From: Commensalibacter papalotli | GTDB lineage: Bacteria > Pseudomonadota > Alphaproteobacteria > Acetobacterales > Acetobacteraceae | Length of the DNA stretch: 64,000 nt | Assembly: GCF_947179115.1 (NCBI RefSeq) | Contig: NZ_CAMXCI010000003.1 | Span: 124,001-188,000, forward strand | Direction of reading: 5' to 3' | Shown here: positions 17,098-25,898 of the stretch, piece by piece | Numbering within the stretch: position 1 is the stretch's first letter | How the letters are laid out: the number at the start of each line of letters is the position of its first letter | Translations under genes and position numbers: made by a program | Notes under the pieces: model-generated | Databases searched by the model: none | What the model was told of the DNA's origin: nothing | What the model saw: only the letters and a program-made list of their open reading frames with translations

Positions 17098-17604
17098 TTA
17101 TTTTCCTTTTTTTTGATGTTGTAATTGCCCACCAAGTTTTGCCAAAGCTTCTTGCAAAGGGCCTTTGGGAAAATTGTCTATTTGAACAGGGACAAGGGGG
17201 CGAGTAGGTAAACTGGGTTTTTTGGGTAGAGATGCCAAGGCATTTCGATTAGACAAAAATTTAATATTTTTAACTATGGTACGGCCACAATATATATTAA
17301 TTTTTTGGATAAGGTTAATGGTGATATATTGCATTTCTGCGGCAGTGGTGCTGGTACAAGCAATAGTTAAGGTCCCATTGGCAAGTCGATATGGAAAACT
17401 TAATTTTCCATAATGGTGACCGATAATATCACTCCAATCGGTCATTAATTGAGTATTAGAAATTATTTTTTGTTTAAAAATAGGGCGAGTTACCCGTTGA
17501 ATGGTGCCAGCTATTTGATGCATATCATAACTTCGTTTTGCTGATTTATTTACAGGATAATCTGTACTATAATATTCATTCTGGCTACTCTGTTCTTCAT
17601 TCAT
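17098..17604 (-). CDS. DUF721 (DciA-like) protein
   Basis: About 168 residues from ATG 17604; ATG 17619 and 17643 are in-frame alternatives that would overlap the divergent mutY start. The core has ADWSDIIG-like TDWSDIIGHHYGK, LTIACTSTTAAEMQY and INIYCGRTIVKNIKF, the nucleic-acid-binding DUF721 fold. DciA proteins of this group load the replicative helicase in many bacteria; that role is inferred from family only. In alphaproteobacteria the gene commonly neighbours mutY, as here. It ends 6 bp before the pta-like start. Confidence 0.78.
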   Translation of the reverse strand: MNEEQSSQNEYYSTDYPVNKSAKRSYDMHQIAGTIQRVTRPIFKQKIISNTQLMTDWSDIIGHHYGKLSFPYRLANGTLTIACTSTTAAEMQYITINLIQKINIYCGRTIVKNIKFLSNRNALASLPKKPSLPTRPLVPVQIDNFPKGPLQEALAKLGGQLQHQKKGK

Positions 17605-17627
17605 GGTTAAAGGCACCATTTCCTTAT

Positions 17628-18692
17628 ATGTCGACTCAAAACTCATATGCCACTTTGATTTTACATTGGTATGACCAACATCAACGCATTTTGCCATGGC
17701 GAGCAAAAACTGGAACAATACCAAATCCTTATCACGTATTGCTTAGCGAAATTATGTTGCAACAAACTCAGGTTTCAACCGTTATTCCTTACTTTAACAA
17801 CTTTATCAAAAATTTTCCAACGCTTAATGATATGGCACACGCCCCACTAGATAAAATTATGGCCATGTGGACAGGGCTGGGATATTATAGTCGAGCAAGA
17901 AACTTGCATCGTTGCGTGCAAGAAATCGTAAAACAAGGCGGTGCGGTTCCTAAGACACAAGAAGCACTCAAGGCTTTACCTGGTATTGGAGAATATACCT
18001 CTGCTGCGATTTTATCGATTGGTTATAATCAGCCTTATGTTCCGATAGATGGGAATGTAGAGCGTATTACAGCAAGATTATTTGCTGTTCAAGAGCCCTT
18101 ACCTTCATCAAAACCAGCTTTGGCAATGTTAGCGAAAACATTGAATAATCATGAAGAGGCCTTGGTCAGGCCAGGTGATTTTGCCCAAGGATTATTTGAT
18201 ATCGGAGCAACTATCTGTAAACCTAAAAATCCTTTATGTTTAATTTGTCCTTTGTCTGATGTATGTAAAGCTCATCAGGAAAAAATAGCAGATCTTTTGC
18301 CAAAAAAACAAAAAAAAGCAGAAAAACCAACAAAGTTTGGAGTTTCTTTATTTATTCAAAATAGTCAAGGACAGTTATTATTTCGCAAACGCCCAGAAAA
18401 AGGAGTTTTGGCAGGGACAATGGAGCTGCCAAGTACGATATGGTCAGAGCAATTTCCTTCTTTGGAACAAGCGATCATTGAGACGGATTGTAAAGGAGAA
18501 TATAAAAAGCTTGGGGATATTAAACATGTCTTTACGCATTTTACTTTAAAAATCCGACTATATGCTCTTGTTGACCATCCTGATTTTATAACGCAAGATC
18601 AAAAAAATATATGGCTTGATTTAAAAGAGTTGCATCATTATCCTTGTTCTACTTTAATGAGAAAAATGATTGCCTATAGCGTTAAAACCTAA
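17628..18692 (+). CDS. mutY: A/G-specific adenine DNA glycosylase
   Basis: 354 residues from ATG 17628 (MSTQNSYATLILHWYDQHQ), chosen because MutY proteins begin just before the WYD..R..LPWR block; upstream in-frame codons are extension. Removes A mispaired with 8-oxoG. Visible: LLSEIMLQQTQV with the catalytic Glu, the helix-hairpin-helix LPGIGEYTSAAI, the catalytic VPIDGNVER Asp region, and the 4Fe-4S cluster motif C-X6-C-X2-C-X5-C (CKPKNPLCLICPLSDVC). A NUDIX-like C-terminal domain follows for 8-oxoG recognition. Likely co-transcribed with hemH. Confidence 0.95.
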   Translation: MSTQNSYATLILHWYDQHQRILPWRAKTGTIPNPYHVLLSEIMLQQTQVSTVIPYFNNFIKNFPTLNDMAHAPLDKIMAMWTGLGYYSRARNLHRCVQEIVKQGGAVPKTQEALKALPGIGEYTSAAILSIGYNQPYVPIDGNVERITARLFAVQEPLPSSKPALAMLAKTLNNHEEALVRPGDFAQGLFDIGATICKPKNPLCLICPLSDVCKAHQEKIADLLPKKQKKAEKPTKFGVSLFIQNSQGQLLFRKRPEKGVLAGTMELPSTIWSEQFPSLEQAIIETDCKGEYKKLGDIKHVFTHFTLKIRLYALVDHPDFITQDQKNIWLDLKELHHYPCSTLMRKMIAYSVKT

Positions 18693-18717
18693 TCCGATGA
18701 GCAAGCAGGAAAAAATC

Positions 18718-19722
18718 ATGAATAATGTTGAGTGTAATTCTTCTAAAATAGGTGTGCTGTTGGTTAATTTGGGAACACCAGAAGGCACAGACTATTGGTC
18801 TATTCGTCGATATTTATCTCAGTTTTTATCGGATAAACGCGTCATAGAGTTGTCCTCTTTTTTATGGCAGCCTATTTTGCAAGGGTTTGTTTTAACTTTT
18901 CGCCCTCGACGTTTGGGACGTTCTTATAGCCGTATTTGGGATAAAAAATATAATAAAAGCCCACTAGCGGTAATTACCCAAAGCCAAGCAGAAGCTTTGC
19001 AGATTGATTTGAACAAGCAAAATATATGCATCGAATGGGCAATGCGCTATGGCAAGCCTTCTATTGAACAAAAAATAGAATTTTTACAACAACAGGGCTG
19101 TGATCGTATTCTGTTAATGCCTCTATATCCTCAATATAGTGCCACAACAACGGCTACGGTTAATGATGAGGCTTTTCGGGTATTGATGAAAAAGCGTATT
19201 CAGCCTGCATTACGAACTTTATATTCCTTTGCAGATCATCCTGATTATATCCATGCCTTACATCAAACGATTCAAACCCATTTAGATAAATTATCAACAC
19301 CACCAGATCGTATTCTTTTATCTTTTCACGGATTGCCAATTCGTTACGTCAACGCTGGTGATCCCTATGAACAAGAATGCCAGAAAACAGCAGTTGCATT
19401 GCGAAAAAAGATGGGTAAAAGCAAAGAATATATGCCTTTGGTATATCAATCGCGTTTTGGGCCAGATAAATGGTTAGGGCCGAATATTGCCGATGTTATT
19501 AAAGAGTATCCCAAACAAAATATTCGTAATATAGCGGTGATCGCACCCGGGTTTATGGCCGATTGCCTTGAAACAAAAGAAGAGATTGATCATGAATACC
19601 GTGAAACTTTCCTCGGGGAAGGAGGAGAGGGATTTACTTATATTCCTTGTCTTAATGATCATCCTTTGGCTTTAGAGTTATTAAAAAAAATAATTAACCA
19701 AGAAATACAAGGTTGGATTTAA
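18718..19722 (+). CDS. hemH: Ferrochelatase
   Basis: 334 residues from ATG 18718, which has AGGA seven bases upstream; in-frame codons from 18670 overlap mutY and are rejected. Inserts Fe2+ into protoporphyrin IX, the last step of heme synthesis. Signatures: IGVLLVNLGTPEGTD at the N-terminus, LMPLYPQYSATTTA, the active-site His in LLSFHGLPIRYVNAGDPY, and PGFMADCLETKEEID with the acidic metal-channel residues. It lies 25 bp after mutY on the same strand. Confidence 0.96.
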   Translation: MNNVECNSSKIGVLLVNLGTPEGTDYWSIRRYLSQFLSDKRVIELSSFLWQPILQGFVLTFRPRRLGRSYSRIWDKKYNKSPLAVITQSQAEALQIDLNKQNICIEWAMRYGKPSIEQKIEFLQQQGCDRILLMPLYPQYSATTTATVNDEAFRVLMKKRIQPALRTLYSFADHPDYIHALHQTIQTHLDKLSTPPDRILLSFHGLPIRYVNAGDPYEQECQKTAVALRKKMGKSKEYMPLVYQSRFGPDKWLGPNIADVIKEYPKQNIRNIAVIAPGFMADCLETKEEIDHEYRETFLGEGGEGFTYIPCLNDHPLALELLKKIINQEIQGWI

Positions 19723-19785
19723 TAAAAATTATAGAAAAAGTTTATAAATCCTATAATTATTTTATTTAAGTTGAAATGTTAAAAA

Positions 19786-20208
19786 ATGAGAATGATTGTG
19801 AATAAAAAATATTATCTATTAACTATATTATTATTTAGCACACTTTCAGTGCCTGTTTGTGCAAAAGCTAAACCAAAAGCATCTACTACTACTTCTAACA
19901 CGGCATTAGATACAAATAATAATCCTTCTTCTGATACTCAGGATGGTGCTATTTCTCTTCCTAAAATTGATCAAATTAGTTTTTCAGGAAATACGATTAT
20001 TTTATCTCAAATATTACAAAAAGCAATTCCATTAAAGAAAAATGATATTGCCAATCAATATGTGATTATGGATTCAATGGTTAAGATTGCACAACTTTAC
20101 AAAGAAAAAAATATCAGAGTCACAATTACACCTGTTTTAGAGAAAACTTCGATAAACTCTCGTAATATTCAATTTGAAATCCATGAACTGCCAATGAATG
20201 AAAAATAA
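19786..20208 (+). CDS. Small secreted protein with a single POTRA-like domain
   Basis: 140 residues. A signal peptide ends near PVCA/KAK, followed by a Ser/Thr/Asn-rich linker to about residue 58. The rest (ISFSGNTIILSQILQKAIPL to IQFEIHEL) has the POTRA pattern: a strand with F-x-GNT, two helices including IAQLYKEKNIRVTI, and a last strand NIQFEIHE. POTRA domains normally occur in front of outer-membrane barrels (BamA, TpsB) or in FtsQ. A stand-alone one is unusual. ATG 19786, ATG 19792 and GTG 19798 are all possible starts. Identity is by pattern only. Confidence 0.6.
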   Translation: MRMIVNKKYYLLTILLFSTLSVPVCAKAKPKASTTTSNTALDTNNNPSSDTQDGAISLPKIDQISFSGNTIILSQILQKAIPLKKNDIANQYVIMDSMVKIAQLYKEKNIRVTITPVLEKTSINSRNIQFEIHELPMNEK

Positions 20209-20210
20209 GG

Positions 20211-20360
20211 TTAGAGTCCATTAAACTCATCCGTGTCTCTTTGAATAGCATCGTTCATTTTATTGGTTTCTTTTTGTGTTGATCCTATAATTTTCATTAA
20301 TAAAAATAAAAAAAAATATGAACAAATTGTCAGTATAATCATTGATCCAAAAATACCCAT
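20211..20360 (-). CDS. 49-residue single-span membrane protein
   Basis: ATG at 20360 on the minus strand, preceded by AAGGAAAAA at suitable spacing. The product starts MGIFGSMIILTICSYFFLFL, one membrane helix, then a charged tail (KIIGSTQKETNKMNDAIQRD) ending NGL. N-out/C-in or the reverse cannot be decided. It fills the gap between two plus-strand genes and lies head-to-head with the SMR pump gene. The good ribosome site, hydrophobic-then-polar layout and absence of other genes in this gap argue for a real small gene. Function unknown. Confidence 0.55.
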   Translation of the reverse strand: MGIFGSMIILTICSYFFLFLLMKIIGSTQKETNKMNDAIQRDTDEFNGL

Positions 20361-20417
20361 GATTTATTTTTCCTTTTCGATTTTCTCTTATTATACTTAG
20401 AAATAGTAGTTTTGTGA

Positions 20418-20744
20418 ATGTCTTATATATATTTAATAATTGCCATCATTATTGAGATAGGTGCTACGAGCAGTTTAAAAGCTTCTGATGGTTTTACCAA
20501 TTGGCTTTATACAACTATTTCTTTGATAGGATATGGTGTTTCTTTCTATTGTTTGTCAATGGCTCTGCGTGAAATACCTGTGGGGATTGCTTATGCTGTA
20601 TGGTCGGGGATAGGAACTGTTGGTATTTGTTTATTAGCATGGCTTATATTCAAGCAAAATTTATCTTTAATTTCAATAGTTGGTATTGCATTAATTGTTG
20701 TTGGCGTGGTTATCGTTAATATAGGAAGTGCAGGACACAGTTGA
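20418..20744 (+). CDS. Small multidrug resistance (SMR) efflux protein, EmrE-like
   Basis: 108 residues with four hydrophobic helices. The essential helix-1 Glu is present in IAIIIEIGATSSLKAS (Glu 13, equivalent to EmrE Glu14). The helix-3 motif GIAYAVWSGIGTVGI and the final ALIVVGVVIVNIGS match drug-exporting SMR proteins more than guanidinium exporters. It would work as an antiparallel homodimer exchanging protons for cationic compounds. Single gene ending at a hairpin shared with the convergent aldo/keto reductase. Confidence 0.92.
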   Translation: MSYIYLIIAIIIEIGATSSLKASDGFTNWLYTTISLIGYGVSFYCLSMALREIPVGIAYAVWSGIGTVGICLLAWLIFKQNLSLISIVGIALIVVGVVIVNIGSAGHS

Positions 20745-20751
20745 TAATATA

Positions 20752-20771
20752 CCCCTCTTGTAAAAGAGGGG
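20752..20771. terminator. Hairpin between convergent SMR and aldo/keto reductase genes
   Basis: CCCCTCTT and AAGAGGGG form a perfect 8-bp GC-rich stem with a GTAA loop. T tracts on either side are poor, but position and symmetry suit a shared terminator. Confidence 0.65.
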
Positions 20772-20780
20772 ATAAAAATA

Positions 20781-21782
20781 TTAACGATTAGGAGGTGCCA
20801 TAAATTCAGGGGAAATAGGGTTTTTGATATGTTTAGCCAATATTTCATCAATTGTTTTTAAATCATTAGCAGATAAAGACCATCCTAATGCATCGCGTAT
20901 ACCTTCAATTTGTTCTGGTTTTCTAGCACCCCATAAAGGTATATTACCTTGATATTGATCTAATACCCAGCGTACCGCCAAAGCTAATAATGTTTTATTA
21001 TGCGTATCTTTTGCAAATTGAGTTAATTCTTCTGTCGCTGCTAAATAATTGTCAAAAACAGAAGTAGAAAATTTGGGATCAGTTTTGCGCAAATCATCTC
21101 CTTGAAAGACGCGATCTTTGGTCATTTTACCACTTAAGAGACCTCGACAAAGAGGGCCGTAACATAGCACAGCTAAAGAATGCTCTTTGGCATAGGGCAA
21201 CACATCATTTTCAATTTCTCTTTCAAAAAGATTATAGGGAGGTTGAATAGCAGATAGTTGGGTAAAATGTTGAATAGATTTCATTTGTTCTACAGAAAAA
21301 TTACTAACACCCACCGCTTTGATTTTACCTTCTTGACGAAGTTTTTCAAGTTCCATGGCGGTCTCTTCAATTGATGTTTTATCATCAGGCCAATGGATTT
21401 GATAAAGGTCAATATAATCTGTTTTTAAACGGCGGAGGGAATCTTCAATCTCTTTACGAATTCGCTCTGGCCTTGCATCACGAAAAATTTTTTCTTTATC
21501 GTCAGTCCAATTCAAAGCAGCTTTTGTGGCAATGACGATTTTTTCTCGTTTTCCTTTTAAAGCCTGGCCCACGATTTCTTCAGAATGACCAAAACCATAA
21601 ATAGGGGCTGTATCAATTAAATTAATACCGTTATCAATTGCTTTATGTATGGTTTTAATAGCATTTCCATCATCTGGGCCACCCCATTGCCACCCACCGA
21701 TTGCCCACGTTCCTAAAGCAATACGTAATACAGATGTATCAATCCCTGAAATTTTAAGAGTATCTTTTGAATTTTTAGACAT
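20781..21782 (-). CDS. Aldo/keto reductase
   Basis: 333 residues from ATG 21782 with AAGGAG seven bases upstream; a longer in-frame extension to 21848 is rejected. NAD(P)H-dependent oxidoreductase of the TIM-barrel family. The catalytic tetrad is visible: Asp and Tyr in LIDTAPIYGFGHSEE, Lys in IVIATKAAL, His in LYQIHWPDDK. GVSNFSVEQM, YNLFEREIE and ALRWVLDQ are further family blocks. Substrate unknown; it resembles general carbonyl or sugar reductases. Confidence 0.93.
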   Translation of the reverse strand: MSKNSKDTLKISGIDTSVLRIALGTWAIGGWQWGGPDDGNAIKTIHKAIDNGINLIDTAPIYGFGHSEEIVGQALKGKREKIVIATKAALNWTDDKEKIFRDARPERIRKEIEDSLRRLKTDYIDLYQIHWPDDKTSIEETAMELEKLRQEGKIKAVGVSNFSVEQMKSIQHFTQLSAIQPPYNLFEREIENDVLPYAKEHSLAVLCYGPLCRGLLSGKMTKDRVFQGDDLRKTDPKFSTSVFDNYLAATEELTQFAKDTHNKTLLALAVRWVLDQYQGNIPLWGARKPEQIEGIRDALGWSLSANDLKTIDEILAKHIKNPISPEFMAPPNR

Positions 21783-22353
21783 AGTATCTCCTTGAAATAA
21801 GAATACAACTATTAGCTTGTTATAATTTCCAATCCGTATACCAAGCATTATTATTTAAGTACATAATAATATTGTGATTATATTTAAACATTATAAGAAA
21901 ATTATTTTTTGATCTAAAATTTTAATTTTTTTCAAAAAGGTTATTATCGTAATACTTAACATAAACATGTTAACGATAACCCACATTAAGCGCAACCCCA
22001 TCAAATTGTAAAAATTAAGGGAGGAGATATTAGTAAATGAATATGGACAATAAGAAGAACGGTTTATAGTCTCATTTATATGAGATAAAATTGTTGGTAT
22101 AGATACTAATAAATCAACTGATGATGTTACAGGTTATTTGAATAATTCTGCTATTACAAAGTTGAAAAAGAGCAAGAAATGATATGTATGCAAATATATT
22201 ATTACCTATTGATTTGGTAATAGAAAAGGTAACAATAAAATAACTTTCGAAAGCATATTTCTTGCGATAAATGTAAGACCACAGATATTGCCCCATTGAC
22301 CTTCGGTATTCATTTTACCAAATTTGTTAAATATTTGGGATAGCTTAAAAATA
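21783..22353. other. 571-bp AT-rich gap with small hairpins, no supported gene
   Basis: It contains TTAACAT/ATGTTAA (21956-21973) and CTCAT/ATGAG (22072-22085) inverted repeats. GGGAGGAG (22019-22026) precedes an ATG whose frame stops after nine codons. Short coding-like stretches on both strands break off quickly, for example MNTEGQWGN on the minus strand near 22310. The look is that of eroded coding DNA, but nothing can be named. Confidence 0.4.
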
Positions 22354-22392
22354 TTATGATCCTTAATAGAATTATTTTCATAAGGATCATAA
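22354..22392 (-). terminator. Terminator after fucP-like gene
   Basis: TTATGATCCTTA (22354-22365) and TAAGGATCATAA (22381-22392) are perfect 12-bp arms around a 15-nt loop. On the minus strand the second arm is followed by a T-rich stretch, which suits an intrinsic terminator. Confidence 0.75.
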
Positions 22393-22415
22393 GTGGTTAT
22401 TATTTTAAGTGATTA

Positions 22416-23735
22416 TTAGTTTAATTGAGTAGCATTATCTTTTTTTAAATATTCTCTTAAAAAATGCAAGCCGACAATTGCAAAACAAATAGCAGAAACC
22501 ATAAAGGCATGTTGCATGGAATGTAAATGGTCAGAAACAAATCCTTGAATAGCAGGGACAACAGCACCACCAACAATTGACATTACCGTAATAGCACCAG
22601 CGATCTCGATGTATTTTTTATCAACAACTTCTAGGTTGTTAGCAAAAATAGTAGGCCAACAAGGTCCCATTAATGCACTGGTTATGATGGCTGCATAAAC
22701 CGCAGAAAAATTGGTTGAGAATGAGACATAGACTAGCAAAATCGTACCAATAATAGAATAAATAAATAAAACCATTTTTGGATTAAATTTCGTCATAAAG
22801 ATGTTTGCGACGAATTTACCAATAAAGAAACAAGCAAAACTATAAAGCATAAAGTTGGTTGCAGCCCTTTCGTTTTCTGCTCCTAATACCAGAGCTAGAC
22901 GAATGGTAAAAGACCAAACAGCAGTTTGCATTCCTACATAGACAAATTGAGCAATAATACCGTTTCTAAAGCTTTTATTTCTAATTAAATAAGAGAGTGT
23001 TTCACCGAAAGAAACTTTTTCAACCGTGTTATTCTCAGTACTAACTGGTTTACATCTGGGATAAGGGGTAAGAATAAACAATACTAAGACAATAGCTAGA
23101 ACGATAATAATATATTTATAAGGAAGCAGAGTATATTGTAAATGTTCTAATTGAAAAGCTCTGAGTTGATCACCTGAAAGTTTGCTAGCTTGCGAGTGTA
23201 GGCTGGCGCCTTCTTGGAAAATAAGATATTTTCCCATTAAGACACCGGTAATTGCACCAAAAGGTTGGAAATTTTGGCTGATATTTAATCTTAACGTTGC
23301 ATATTTTTTTGGGCCTAACATTGAACTATATGTATTTGAAGCCGTTTCAAGGAAACTAAGACCAAAGGCCATCGCTAAAATAGCGGCTAGAAACATCGTA
23401 TAGGTTGCCATAGTTGAGGCAGGAAAAAATAAAGAACAACCAATAACATAAACGGCTAGTCCAATAATAATACCAGCTTTGTAATTGGTTTTTTTAATAA
23501 TTAACGATGCAGGAATAGCAATTAAAAAATAGCCACCATAAAATGCACTTTGAACCAAAGCACTCGCAAAGTCGCTTAAATTAAAAATGGTTTTAAATTG
23601 TGTAATCAGAATATCATTTAGACTAACTGGAACGCCCCATAAGGCAAATAAACAAGAAAGCAAAATAAATTGAAAAATTGGAGTTTTGTTTAAATAACCG
23701 TCTGGAAGTTGTTCAACAGATGATTTTGTAGTCAT
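22416..23735 (-). CDS. fucP: FucP-like MFS sugar:proton symporter
   Basis: 439 residues with twelve hydrophobic helices, close in length to the E. coli L-fucose:H+ symporter. Matching blocks: LCLFALWG-like CLFALWGVPVSLNDILI, LVQSAFYGGYFLIAIPAS, FLETASNTYSSMLGP and RLNISQNFQPFGAI. The family imports L-fucose, glucose or galactose; the sugar is not decided by sequence. No fucose-catabolic genes are adjacent. It stands alone between two terminator-like hairpins. Confidence 0.87.
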   Translation of the reverse strand: MTTKSSVEQLPDGYLNKTPIFQFILLSCLFALWGVPVSLNDILITQFKTIFNLSDFASALVQSAFYGGYFLIAIPASLIIKKTNYKAGIIIGLAVYVIGCSLFFPASTMATYTMFLAAILAMAFGLSFLETASNTYSSMLGPKKYATLRLNISQNFQPFGAITGVLMGKYLIFQEGASLHSQASKLSGDQLRAFQLEHLQYTLLPYKYIIIVLAIVLVLFILTPYPRCKPVSTENNTVEKVSFGETLSYLIRNKSFRNGIIAQFVYVGMQTAVWSFTIRLALVLGAENERAATNFMLYSFACFFIGKFVANIFMTKFNPKMVLFIYSIIGTILLVYVSFSTNFSAVYAAIITSALMGPCWPTIFANNLEVVDKKYIEIAGAITVMSIVGGAVVPAIQGFVSDHLHSMQHAFMVSAICFAIVGLHFLREYLKKDNATQLN

Positions 23736-23765
23736 GACACTTCCTTTATAATGATAAAATTATAG

Positions 23766-23784
23766 AGGCTTTGTATTAAAGCCT
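23766..23784. repeat. Inverted repeat upstream of the fucP-like gene
   Basis: AGGCTTT and AAAGCCT form a perfect 7-bp stem with a 5-nt loop, about 30 bp before the start codon on the minus strand. It lies between the perM-like and fucP-like genes. It may terminate the former or be an operator for the latter. Confidence 0.4.
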
Positions 23785-23881
23785 TGTTTCTATACTAATC
23801 AAAAAAAAAAAAGTGAAAGCATTTATTTGTATAAAGAAAGTGTTTTATTCAGTTGAGTATTATTTATGCAACGAGTCATTG

Positions 23882-24958
23882 CTAATCTAAAGGAGGAAGC
23901 TTTTCTTCATCTTTTAACTTAGGGGTGCTGGCATCCATAATTGCTAAGATAGCAGCTGTTAATGGAGAGGCTAAAATTAATCCTGGCATACCAAGAATGG
24001 TGCCAAAGACTGTTTGAGAAAGAATAGTAATTCCTGGAGGCATACGCACAGCGTGATTCTGCACTAAAGGAGAGATAAAATTTCCTTCTAAAAACTGAAT
24101 AACACAATAAAGAATTAATACAAGAACAGCTTCTTGTCTTCCTTGGGATAATCCAATTAATACAGCTGGAACAGCTCCGATGATTGCTCCAATATAAGGA
24201 ATAAAATTAGCAAGCCCTGCAACAACCCCTAATGCCAAAGCCAAAGGTACACCAATAATACTAAGACCTATAAAAGAACATGTACCAACAACCAACATAA
24301 CAATAGATTGTCCCGCCGTCCATGACCATAATGTATGCCCGCCAATTAATAATAATTTACGCATTTTAGGGCGTTGTTGGCTGGGAAAAAGGCGTAGCAA
24401 CCCGTTTCCATATAACGTAGGAGAGGCTGCAAAATATAGCCCAGCAATAAAGATAACAAAGACAGTTCCTATTACCCCAAAGACAGAGGTTATAAAACCA
24501 GTCATTGATCCTGCTATTCTTGAACTCAGCGAAGCACCAGACGAACGATGTCCACCAACAGAGTTTGGTAAGTAATCCATAATCATATTACCAAGTGGAC
24601 TTGTATGTAATTGATCGCGTAAACTGCCAACTTGTGTCGTAATAGCATGTCTTAATTTAATGATTTGTTCGCTGATTTGAGGGCCACTTGTTAACATTAA
24701 CGCCACAAAAGCACTAATGATTGCAATAATAACAATAGTTAAAGCAACCCAATACGGTATTCGTGTATATTTACGTAAAATAGTTGCCAAACCTTTTAAG
24801 ATGATTGCCATCAATGTCGCCGCAAAGACAATCATCAATAAATCACCAATTAGCCAAATAGCAAGAATCGCAACAGCAGCAATGACTACATTCTGGATTA
24901 AAGAAAAAAATCTTTCTTGTTGCGTTGGTTCAGTTGGAGTGGACATTATGGGAAGCAT
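23882..24958 (-). CDS. AI-2E (PerM) family membrane protein
   Basis: About 358 residues. N-terminal helices (IWLIGDLLMIVFAATLMAIIL), a long amphipathic periplasmic segment (LRHAITTQVGSLRDQL) and C-terminal helices carry the family blocks GVVAGLANFIPYIGAIIG, VQNHAVRMPPGITILS and GMPGLILASPL. Members export varied small molecules such as AI-2 or ions; no substrate can be assigned. Starts at ATG 24958 or ATG 24946, neither with a strong ribosome site. Confidence 0.88.
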   Translation of the reverse strand: MLPIMSTPTEPTQQERFFSLIQNVVIAAVAILAIWLIGDLLMIVFAATLMAIILKGLATILRKYTRIPYWVALTIVIIAIISAFVALMLTSGPQISEQIIKLRHAITTQVGSLRDQLHTSPLGNMIMDYLPNSVGGHRSSGASLSSRIAGSMTGFITSVFGVIGTVFVIFIAGLYFAASPTLYGNGLLRLFPSQQRPKMRKLLLIGGHTLWSWTAGQSIVMLVVGTCSFIGLSIIGVPLALALGVVAGLANFIPYIGAIIGAVPAVLIGLSQGRQEAVLVLILYCVIQFLEGNFISPLVQNHAVRMPPGITILSQTVFGTILGMPGLILASPLTAAILAIMDASTPKLKDEEKLPPLD

Positions 24959-25056
24959 TTGCAATTCAATTTTTTAAAAATAATTATGAATAAATAAGTT
25001 GTTTTGTTCTATCATGCAGTGATTATAAAGATAATACAATAGGGGAATAATAGTGA

Positions 25057-25878
25057 TCAAGATAAAGAGTCTGTTTCCATTGTATGTTTGTATTCATTTA
25101 AGATTTCTTCTGTTGGTCCATCAGCAATAATTTGACCAGCTTTTAACCAGATAATTCGATTGCACCATTCCTTCAAAATAGGCAAAGAATGGGTAGTTAA
25201 AACAACAATCTCAGCTTTATTTACAATACTAACTAATCTTTTTTTTGCTTTTTCTTGAAAGTTACTGTCCCCTGCCATAAACCATTCATCCATTAACAAA
25301 ATATTTGGAATGACAGAGGTAGAAAGACCAAAGCCAAGGCGCATGGTCATACCCGAAGAGTAAATCTTGATAGGGAGCTCCATAAACTCGTTAAGTTCAG
25401 CAAATTCTTCAACATCTTTTTCAAGTGTTTGAATTTGTTTATTGGATAACCCCATTCTTTTACCTCTAAGGTAAATATTCTCTCTACCTGAAAGTAATGG
25501 GTTCATCCCAGCATTGGTGCTGAGTAAGGCTTCTATTGAACCACGGCTGGAAATGTGACCAGAATTAGGTTCATAAATTCCTGTGATTGCACGTAATAAT
25601 GTTGATTTCCCTGCACCATTATGCCCAATTAATCCAACTCTTTCTCCTGATTGAATAGAGAGATTAATATCGCGTAATGCCTGAATAACGATATCATTAT
25701 TACCAGTAGTTGCAATTTCAGCACCTGTGCGTTGGTGTTGTTTTTGTTGTCCAGATATTATTTTGCCTGCTTTAGAGAATAAGGCTTTTTTAAGAGAGCG
25801 ACTTTCTAATTGAAATAAAGGAAAATCAATAGAAAGATGCTCTAACTTTATAAAACTGGCTGGGTTAAATTCATTCAT
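25057..25878 (-). CDS. Polysaccharide export ABC ATPase (KpsT/Wzt type)
   Basis: 273 residues. N-terminal lead before the ATPase core is longer than average (FIKLEHLSIDFPLF near residue 10). Walker A GHNGAGKST at residues 85-93, signature YSSGMTMRLGF, Walker B NILLMDEW, and the switch His in LTTHSLPIL. ISSRGSIEALLSTNAGMNPLLSGRENI is the block typical of capsule and O-antigen exporters. It pairs with the permease at 27095-27922 to move a lipid-linked glycan across the inner membrane. It lacks the extra C-terminal glycan-binding domain of Wzt. Confidence 0.92.
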   Translation of the reverse strand: MNEFNPASFIKLEHLSIDFPLFQLESRSLKKALFSKAGKIISGQQKQHQRTGAEIATTGNNDIVIQALRDINLSIQSGERVGLIGHNGAGKSTLLRAITGIYEPNSGHISSRGSIEALLSTNAGMNPLLSGRENIYLRGKRMGLSNKQIQTLEKDVEEFAELNEFMELPIKIYSSGMTMRLGFGLSTSVIPNILLMDEWFMAGDSNFQEKAKKRLVSIVNKAEIVVLTTHSLPILKEWCNRIIWLKAGQIIADGPTEEILNEYKHTMETDSLS

Positions 25879-25898
25879 TATGTAAACTTGGTAAAACC

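Noticed and set aside
22114..22296. 60-codon minus-strand frame in the gap upstream of the fucP region
   Set aside because: Low-complexity hydrophobic and aromatic residues from AT-rich DNA, no ribosome site and no family pattern.
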